Source: Sphingomonas sp. 37zxx
GTDB lineage: Bacteria; Pseudomonadota; Alphaproteobacteria; Sphingomonadales; Sphingomonadaceae
Length of the DNA stretch: 64,000 nucleotides
Direction of reading: 5' to 3'
NCBI RefSeq assembly: GCF_000786205.1
Contig: NZ_JROH01000001.1
Span: 124,001 to 188,000, forward strand
Of the stretch, positions 58,760 through 64,000 are shown piece by piece (the stretch's first letter is position 1; every line of letters starts with the position of its first letter). The notes beneath the pieces are model-generated. The model was not told the DNA's origin, searched no databases, and saw only the letters and a list, made by a program, of their open reading frames with translations. The position numbers and the translations under genes were made by a program.

Positions 58760-60133
58760 ATGAGCACCAAGACGGTATCGGTCACCCAAGCCCCGCTGAT
58801 CGAACACCGTTCGCAGCTGGTCGAATATTTCGCCGGCGGCGAGAAGCCCGCCGACCGCTGGCGCATCGGCACCGAGCATGAGAAATTCGTGTATCGCACC
58901 GATGATTGCCGCGCCCCCAGCTATGACGAGCCGGGCGGCATCCGCGACCTGCTGATGGCGCTGACCGAATTCGGCTGGACCCCGATCGAGGAAAAGGGCG
59001 TCGTCATCGCGCTCGCCGGGCCGGACGGCACCGTCAGCCTGGAGCCGGCGGGGCAGTTGGAGCTTTCGGGCGCGCCGCTGGAAAATCTGCACCAGACCTG
59101 CGCCGAGACCGGCCGCCATTTGCAGCAGGTAAAGGCGGTCGGCGAAAAACTGGGCCTGGGGTTCCTGGGCCTTGGCATGTGGCCCGACAAGGCGCGCGCC
59201 GACCTGCCGGTGATGCCCAAGGGCCGGTATAAGATCATGCTGAACCATATGCCGCGCGTCGGCAGCATGGGGCTCGACATGATGCTGCGGACTTGCACGA
59301 TCCAGGTGAACCTCGATTATTCGAGCGAAGCCGACATGGTGAAGAAATTCCGCGTCGGGCTGGCGCTGCAGCCGCTGGCGACCGCGCTGTTCGCCAATTC
59401 ACCGCTGACCGAGGGCGTGCCCAACGGCATGCTGTCGTATCGCAGCCATATCTGGTCGGATACCGACCCGCATCGCACCGGGATGCTGCCGTTCGTGTTC
59501 GAGGATGGCTTTGGCTATGATCGCTACACCGACTATGCGCTCGATGTGCCGATGTACTTCGTCTATCGCGACGGCAGCTATATCGACGCGGCGGGCCTGA
59601 GCTTTCGCGATTTCCTGCGCGGTGAATTGTCGGTGCTGCCCGGCGAAAAGCCGACGATCGACGATTGGGCCGATCATCTGTCGACCGCGTTTCCCGAAGT
59701 GCGGCTGAAGACCTTCCTGGAAATGCGCGGGGCTGATGGCGGTCCCTGGGGTCGAATCTGCGCGCTGCCCGCTTTGTGGGTGGGGCTGTTGTATGACCAG
59801 GGCGCGCTCGATGCCGCGTGGGATCTGGTCAAGGGCTGGTCGATGGAGGACCGCGAGTCGCTTCGCAATGCGGTGCCCAAACTGGCGCTCGATGCGCCGC
59901 TGCCCGGCGGCGGGCGGCTGCGCGATATTGCGGGGCAAGTGCTCGACATCTCGCATGCGGGGCTTGCGGCGCGGGCGCGCGGCAATGGCGCTGGCGATGA
60001 TGAGACCGGCTATCTCGATCCGCTGCGCGAAATCGTTCGCAGCGGCAAGGTGCCGGCGCAATATCTGCTCGACCGGTATAACACCGCCTGGGATGGCGAT
60101 GCCTGTGCGATCTATAGCGAGAACCGCTTCTAA
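58760..60133 (+). CDS. gshA: Glutamate-cysteine ligase
   Basis: First enzyme of glutathione synthesis, joining glutamate and cysteine with ATP. The 457-aa protein is of the alphaproteobacterial/plant type: RIGTEHEKFVYR, VSLEPAGQLELSGAPLENLHQTC, MLRTCTIQVNLDYSSEADMVKKFRVGLALQPLATALFANSP, SHIWSDTDPHRTGMLPFVFEDGFGYDRYTDYALDVPMYFVYRDG and TFLEMRGADGGPW. It converges on the ICMT-like gene with a 4-bp overlap. No ribosome site is strong; GGCGTAATGCGCGTCT precedes ATG 58760. Confidence 0.95.
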   Translation: MSTKTVSVTQAPLIEHRSQLVEYFAGGEKPADRWRIGTEHEKFVYRTDDCRAPSYDEPGGIRDLLMALTEFGWTPIEEKGVVIALAGPDGTVSLEPAGQLELSGAPLENLHQTCAETGRHLQQVKAVGEKLGLGFLGLGMWPDKARADLPVMPKGRYKIMLNHMPRVGSMGLDMMLRTCTIQVNLDYSSEADMVKKFRVGLALQPLATALFANSPLTEGVPNGMLSYRSHIWSDTDPHRTGMLPFVFEDGFGYDRYTDYALDVPMYFVYRDGSYIDAAGLSFRDFLRGELSVLPGEKPTIDDWADHLSTAFPEVRLKTFLEMRGADGGPWGRICALPALWVGLLYDQGALDAAWDLVKGWSMEDRESLRNAVPKLALDAPLPGGGRLRDIAGQVLDISHAGLAARARGNGAGDDETGYLDPLREIVRSGKVPAQYLLDRYNTAWDGDACAIYSENRF

Positions 60134-61437
60134 GGACGGCCTTCAGCTTTTGCCGGCTTGCCGCGCAGCCACGCCAGTGCGCGCGGGATCGGGGCGTTGC
60201 GCTCCATCCAGGCCGAATAGTCGCGATAGGCGGGGTCGGCAGCCAGATGCCGCTCCTCGGTCTTGCCGCGCCAGTAATAGACGCCGCTGACCAGCCCCAG
60301 CAGGATGGTGTTGCGCGCGGCGTCGCTAAGGCTGTCGGTGGTGGTGAGGATCGGGATGGTCGACAGCCACCAGAACAGATTTTTGGACAGATAAGCCGGG
60401 TGGCGAGTCCAGCGATAGGGGCCGTTGGTGATGATGCCGCGATGGGTGAGGTTCGAGAAGCGAAGCCCGAACGCGACCGTCGCCCAGGCGTAGATCAGCG
60501 TCAGCGCGACCAGCACCGCGCCGATCAGGCTCAGCAGCAGCGGGTGGCCGGCGAACCAATCGCTCCATTCGCCGCTGCCGGGGTGATAATCGAGCGGGCC
60601 GCCGGGGCTCATCAGGATGAACGGCGGGTAGCAGATCAGCGCCGCCACCCAGCCGCTGGCATAAGGGTTGGCGGTGCGGATATGCGCGTCGAGCGGCCGG
60701 AGCGTGAGCATATAGCCGACCGTGGCAAAGCCGACATCGATGACGAACATCAGCGTGATGAGCGCCATCGACAGCGCGACCGGGTCGGCCAGAACCTGCG
60801 TAAGGTCGAGGCGGATCAGCTGGCTATAACCGCCGGGCAGGACGCCGAGCATGAAGGGAAGGAAGAAGGCCTTCACTCCCCAGGATCGCAGATGGTTCCA
60901 GATCGCCGCGCGGTCGATCGCCTCGTCGAGGCCGATCGCCCATGCCCCCAGATGCCAGGTGCCGTCGCGCGGATCGGTGACGATCCGATCGGTGAAGAAG
61001 ACATAGGGGATCGAGGCGAGGAACAGCCACGGGGCGGCGGCGGCGATGCATTCGATCGCGAAGACGAAGATGCCGTCATGATAGAATCGCGCGGTGAAAT
61101 AGATCAGCGCGATGCCGCCAAAGGTGATCCACAGCCCCGCCAGGCGCGTGAGGCTGATGTCGATGCTGTCGCGCCACGGACGTGGGCTGGCCCAATCGAG
61201 GCCGGTGGAGGGATTGCGATGCACCTTGTCGATCAGCAACGACCACAGGATCATCGGGATGCCGCACGCAAGCAGATTGACCAGCGCGCCATAGGGGCCG
61301 TCGAGCCCATGCCAACGCGCGAAGCCCAGCCACAGCGCCATGCCGGCCAGCCCCGCCATCCCGGTGCCGCTCGACACCGCCGATGCCGGGCGCGGATCGG
61401 CGGCGGCGTGGGGGGCAAGGGCGGCGGCGGGGTGCAT
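60130..61437 (-). CDS. Polytopic membrane protein with C-terminal ICMT-like methyltransferase domain
   Basis: A 435-aa inner-membrane protein with about ten hydrophobic segments. The C-terminal part has the isoprenylcysteine-methyltransferase-like signature GIITNGPYRWTRHPAYLSKNLFWWLSTI and GKTEERHLAADPAYRDYSAWM, the SAM-binding region of the ICMT/PEMT family. The first 300 residues are extra membrane helices not usual in that family. Substrate unknown; a lipid or small hydrophobic molecule is likely. It overlaps gshA tail to tail. Confidence 0.78.
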   Translation of the reverse strand: MHPAAALAPHAAADPRPASAVSSGTGMAGLAGMALWLGFARWHGLDGPYGALVNLLACGIPMILWSLLIDKVHRNPSTGLDWASPRPWRDSIDISLTRLAGLWITFGGIALIYFTARFYHDGIFVFAIECIAAAAPWLFLASIPYVFFTDRIVTDPRDGTWHLGAWAIGLDEAIDRAAIWNHLRSWGVKAFFLPFMLGVLPGGYSQLIRLDLTQVLADPVALSMALITLMFVIDVGFATVGYMLTLRPLDAHIRTANPYASGWVAALICYPPFILMSPGGPLDYHPGSGEWSDWFAGHPLLLSLIGAVLVALTLIYAWATVAFGLRFSNLTHRGIITNGPYRWTRHPAYLSKNLFWWLSTIPILTTTDSLSDAARNTILLGLVSGVYYWRGKTEERHLAADPAYRDYSAWMERNAPIPRALAWLRGKPAKAEGRP

Positions 61438-61587
61438 CGGTCGGGGGTAGCGCGGGAATGGTAAGCAACGGGTGAAGGGTGCGCGGTGGTGACCCTCTTC
61501 CGGCAGCGGGAGCGGGATTAAGCCTTTACCTTGCCCCGTCGGCCCGCTTTACTGGCGGTTGTCCATTTCCACCTTCCGAAAGCGCTT

Positions 61588-63510
61588 ATGCCCCGTAGCC
61601 TTGCGTTCGCTGCCCTGTTGCTCGCATCCACCGCCGCGTCGGCGCAGGTGCAGAACACTGCGCCCCAGCCGGTGCCGATCGAACAGACGGTGCCGACCGC
61701 GATGGACATCGCCTATCCCGGCGTCATCAAGCTCGACGTCGATGCGACCGACATCGAGCGCGCGATTTTTCGCGTCCAGGAAACGATCCCGGTCGTCGAA
61801 TCGGGGCCGATGACGTTGCTGATGTCGCAATGGCTGCCGGGCAACCACGCGCCGCGCGGGCAGATCGAGAAGCTGGCCGGGCTGAAGATCATCGCGGGCG
61901 GCAAGCCGGTGCGCTGGACGCGCGATCTGGTGAATGCCTATGCCTTTCATATCGACGTGCCGAGCGGGGTGCGCGAGCTGAACCTGTCGTTCGAGTTCCT
62001 GTCGGCGAACAAGGGCGACCAGGGGCGGATCGTGATGACGCCTGCCATGCTGAACCTGCAATGGGAATCGGTCAGCCTGTATCCGGCGGGCTATTTCACG
62101 CGGCAAATCCCGATCCAGGCGACGGTGCGCTATCCGGCGGGCTGGACCGCCGCGTCTGGGCTGCCATCGACGCGCAATGGCTCGACCTATGCCTATCAGC
62201 AGACCAGCTATGAAACCTTGCAGGATTCGCCGGTGTTCGCCGGGGCACATTACAAGGAATGGAAGCTTAGCGACCGCGTCGACCTGAACGTGTTTGCCGA
62301 CACGCCCGAAGAACTGGCGGCCAAGCCCGAACATATCGCCGCGCACAGCCGGCTGATCGAGCAGGCGATGAAGCTGTACGGCGCGCAGCATTACGACCGC
62401 TATGAATTCCTGCTGGCGATCACCGACAAGATGGGTGGCATCGGGCTTGAGCATCATCGCAGTTCGGAAAACGGCGTGACGCCGGGCTATTTCACCGAAT
62501 GGGACAAGGGGCCGGGCCGCCGCAACCTGTTGCCGCACGAGCTGGTGCATAGCTGGAACGGCAAATATCGCCGCGGGGCCGACCTGTTCACCCCCGATTT
62601 CGCGACGCCGATGCGCAATTCGCTGTTGTGGGTATATGAAGGCCAGACTCAATTCTGGGGCTATGTGCTGCAGGCGCGATCGGGGATCGTCTCGAAACAG
62701 GACACGCTGGACATGCTGGCGTCGATCGGCGCGTCGCTCGATGCGCGGCCAGGGCGCGAGTGGCGGCCGGTGGGCGATACCGTCAACGACCCGATCATCT
62801 CGGCACGGAGGCCCAAGGGCTGGGTAAGCTGGCAGCGAAGCGAGGATTATTACAATGAAGGGCTGCTGATCTGGCTTGAGGTCGATTCGATGCTTCGCCA
62901 GCAATCGGGCGGCAAGAAATCGATGGACGATTTCGCCAAGGCGTTTTTCGGCATGAACGATGGCGACTGGGGCGTGCTACCTTACACGTTCGAGGACGTG
63001 GCGACGACGCTGAACAGCGTGCAACCCTATGATTGGGCTGGCTTTCTGAACAAGCGGCTGACCGAATTGGGCGAGCGCGCGCCGCTGGGCGGGTTCGAGG
63101 CCAATGGCTATCGGATCATCTATACCGACGAGCCGACCGCGTTTCTGAAGACGCAGGAGGCAGCCGGCACACTCGACCTGACCTATTCGCTTGGCATGGC
63201 GATCGGCAAGGAAGGCAAGGTTTCGAGCGTGAAGTGGGACGGCCCGGCATTCGGCGCCGACATCGATGTCGATACCGAGATCGTCGCGGTGAATGGCGCG
63301 AGCTATACCCCCGACCGGATCAAGGCGGCGGTGACCGCCAACAAGGGCGGCACCAACAAGGGCGGCCAGGCACCGGTGAAGCTGATGCTGAAGGACGGCG
63401 ACGGCTTTCGCGAGGTGACGATCGATTATCGCGGTGGCTTGCGTTATCCGCGGCTGGAAAAAATCGGCACCGGCCAGGGCGGGCTCGATCGGCTGCTGAC
63501 GGCGCGCTGA
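61588..63510 (+). CDS. Secreted M61-family aminopeptidase (glycyl aminopeptidase type)
   Basis: A 640-aa exported zinc peptidase. ATG 61588 gives a signal peptide (SLAFAALLLASTAASAQ). The N-terminal beta-domain leads to the catalytic motif LLPHELVHSWNGKYRRGADL with His317, Glu318 and His321, and the third ligand Glu351 in LLWVYEGQTQFWGYVL. A PDZ domain sits near the C-terminus (LDLTYSLGMAIGKEGKVSSVKWDGPAFGADIDVDTEIVAVNGASYTPDRIKAAV). Members cleave N-terminal Gly or Ala from peptides in the periplasm. Confidence 0.93.
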   Translation: MPRSLAFAALLLASTAASAQVQNTAPQPVPIEQTVPTAMDIAYPGVIKLDVDATDIERAIFRVQETIPVVESGPMTLLMSQWLPGNHAPRGQIEKLAGLKIIAGGKPVRWTRDLVNAYAFHIDVPSGVRELNLSFEFLSANKGDQGRIVMTPAMLNLQWESVSLYPAGYFTRQIPIQATVRYPAGWTAASGLPSTRNGSTYAYQQTSYETLQDSPVFAGAHYKEWKLSDRVDLNVFADTPEELAAKPEHIAAHSRLIEQAMKLYGAQHYDRYEFLLAITDKMGGIGLEHHRSSENGVTPGYFTEWDKGPGRRNLLPHELVHSWNGKYRRGADLFTPDFATPMRNSLLWVYEGQTQFWGYVLQARSGIVSKQDTLDMLASIGASLDARPGREWRPVGDTVNDPIISARRPKGWVSWQRSEDYYNEGLLIWLEVDSMLRQQSGGKKSMDDFAKAFFGMNDGDWGVLPYTFEDVATTLNSVQPYDWAGFLNKRLTELGERAPLGGFEANGYRIIYTDEPTAFLKTQEAAGTLDLTYSLGMAIGKEGKVSSVKWDGPAFGADIDVDTEIVAVNGASYTPDRIKAAVTANKGGTNKGGQAPVKLMLKDGDGFREVTIDYRGGLRYPRLEKIGTGQGGLDRLLTAR

Positions 63511-63620
63511 CCGCGACCTTCGTCGGCACTTGCCACCGTGCGCTTGTAGCAGCATGGGACATGTAGGCGGGATTGGGCGCGCGCCGTTGGTATCGCGATA
63601 CGGAAATAAGGAAGAATTGC

Positions 63621-64000
63621 ATGCGGATCGATATGGTGCCGGTTGGCAAGAACCCGCCGGACGACCTGAACGTCATCATCGAGGTTCCCACCGGCGGCGA
63701 GCCGGTGAAATATGAGTTCGACAAGGCAAGCGGCGCATTGTTCGTCGATCGCATCCTGCACACGCCGATGCGCTATCCGGCGAATTACGGCTTTGTCCCG
63801 CATACGCTCAGCCCCGATGGCGACCCGCTCGACGCGCTGGTGATCGCACGTTCGCCGTTCATTCCCGGCTGCGTCGTGCGCGCACGTCCGATCGCGGTGC
63901 TGAACCTCGAGGACGAGGCCGGCGGCGACGAGAAGCTGGTCTGCGTGCCGGTCGATTCGACCTTCCCTTATTATTCCAACGTCTCCGAACGCGGCGACAT
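63621..64000 (+). CDS. ppa: Inorganic pyrophosphatase (5' part, end outside window)
   Basis: Hydrolyses pyrophosphate and so drives biosynthetic reactions. The first 126 residues are visible: MRIDMVPVGKNPPDDLNVIIEVPTGGEPVKYEFDKASGALFVDRIL, then MRYPANYGFVPHTLSPDGDPLDALVI, which contains the family I signature D-x-D-P-x-D as DGDPLD. AAGGAAGAATTGC precedes the ATG. The 3' end lies beyond base 64000. Confidence 0.96.
   Translation, partial: MRIDMVPVGKNPPDDLNVIIEVPTGGEPVKYEFDKASGALFVDRILHTPMRYPANYGFVPHTLSPDGDPLDALVIARSPFIPGCVVRARPIAVLNLEDEAGGDEKLVCVPVDSTFPYYSNVSERGD

Overview
The window is high-GC alphaproteobacterial DNA, most like Sphingomonas or a close relative in the Sphingomonadaceae. Four things point there: the infB-rbfA-truB-rpsO-pnp order, a circularly permuted two-piece tmRNA gene, sphingomonad-type TonB-dependent receptors, and a complete 15-kb gene transfer agent (GTA) cluster of the Rhodobacter/Caulobacter type. 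Species cannot be fixed from the sequence alone.

Layout. 1-8.2 kb: translation and RNA-decay operon (infB partial, rbfA, truB, rpsO, pnp), broken up by two toxin-antitoxin modules that flank rbfA, by thymidine kinase and by a small secreted protein on the other strand. 8.2-16.5 kb: housekeeping mix (sensor kinase, tmRNA on the minus strand, Rrf2 regulator, mscL, NUDIX hydrolase, complex I accessory protein, HrpB helicase, polyprenyl diphosphate synthase, chorismate mutase). 16.5-20.2 kb: overlapping GH130-GH13-GT4 sugar operon. 20.3-23.4 kb: thiolase, enoyl-CoA hydratase and two PaaI-type thioesterases.

23.4-42.5 kb: an accessory block that looks built to import and split amide-bonded compounds. 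It holds a secreted zinc metalloprotease, an Lrp-type regulator, two paralogous TonB receptors, a secreted M20 hydrolase, a TonB-like protein, a penicillin-acylase-type hydrolase overlapping an N-acyl-D-amino-acid deacylase, and a serine hydrolase overlapping an AmpG-like permease. The substrate is unknown; N-acylated D-amino acids, muropeptides or lipopeptides are the obvious candidates.

42.6-57.4 kb: the GTA cluster, from small terminase through portal, protease, capsid, neck, tail tube, tape measure and baseplate/hub genes, with no integrase, lysogeny or replication genes. A ParDE-type toxin-antitoxin pair sits between terminase and portal. A strong promoter with a leader hairpin precedes the cluster and a terminator-like hairpin sits just before the capsid gene. 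At least six short GC-rich palindromes of a family also seen near mscL and inside hrpB are embedded in or beside GTA genes, several of them translated in frame. 57.5-64 kb: OmpA-family porin, glutamate-cysteine ligase, an ICMT-like membrane methyltransferase, an M61 peptidase and the start of inorganic pyrophosphatase.

No tRNA, rRNA, CRISPR array, transposase or integrase was seen.
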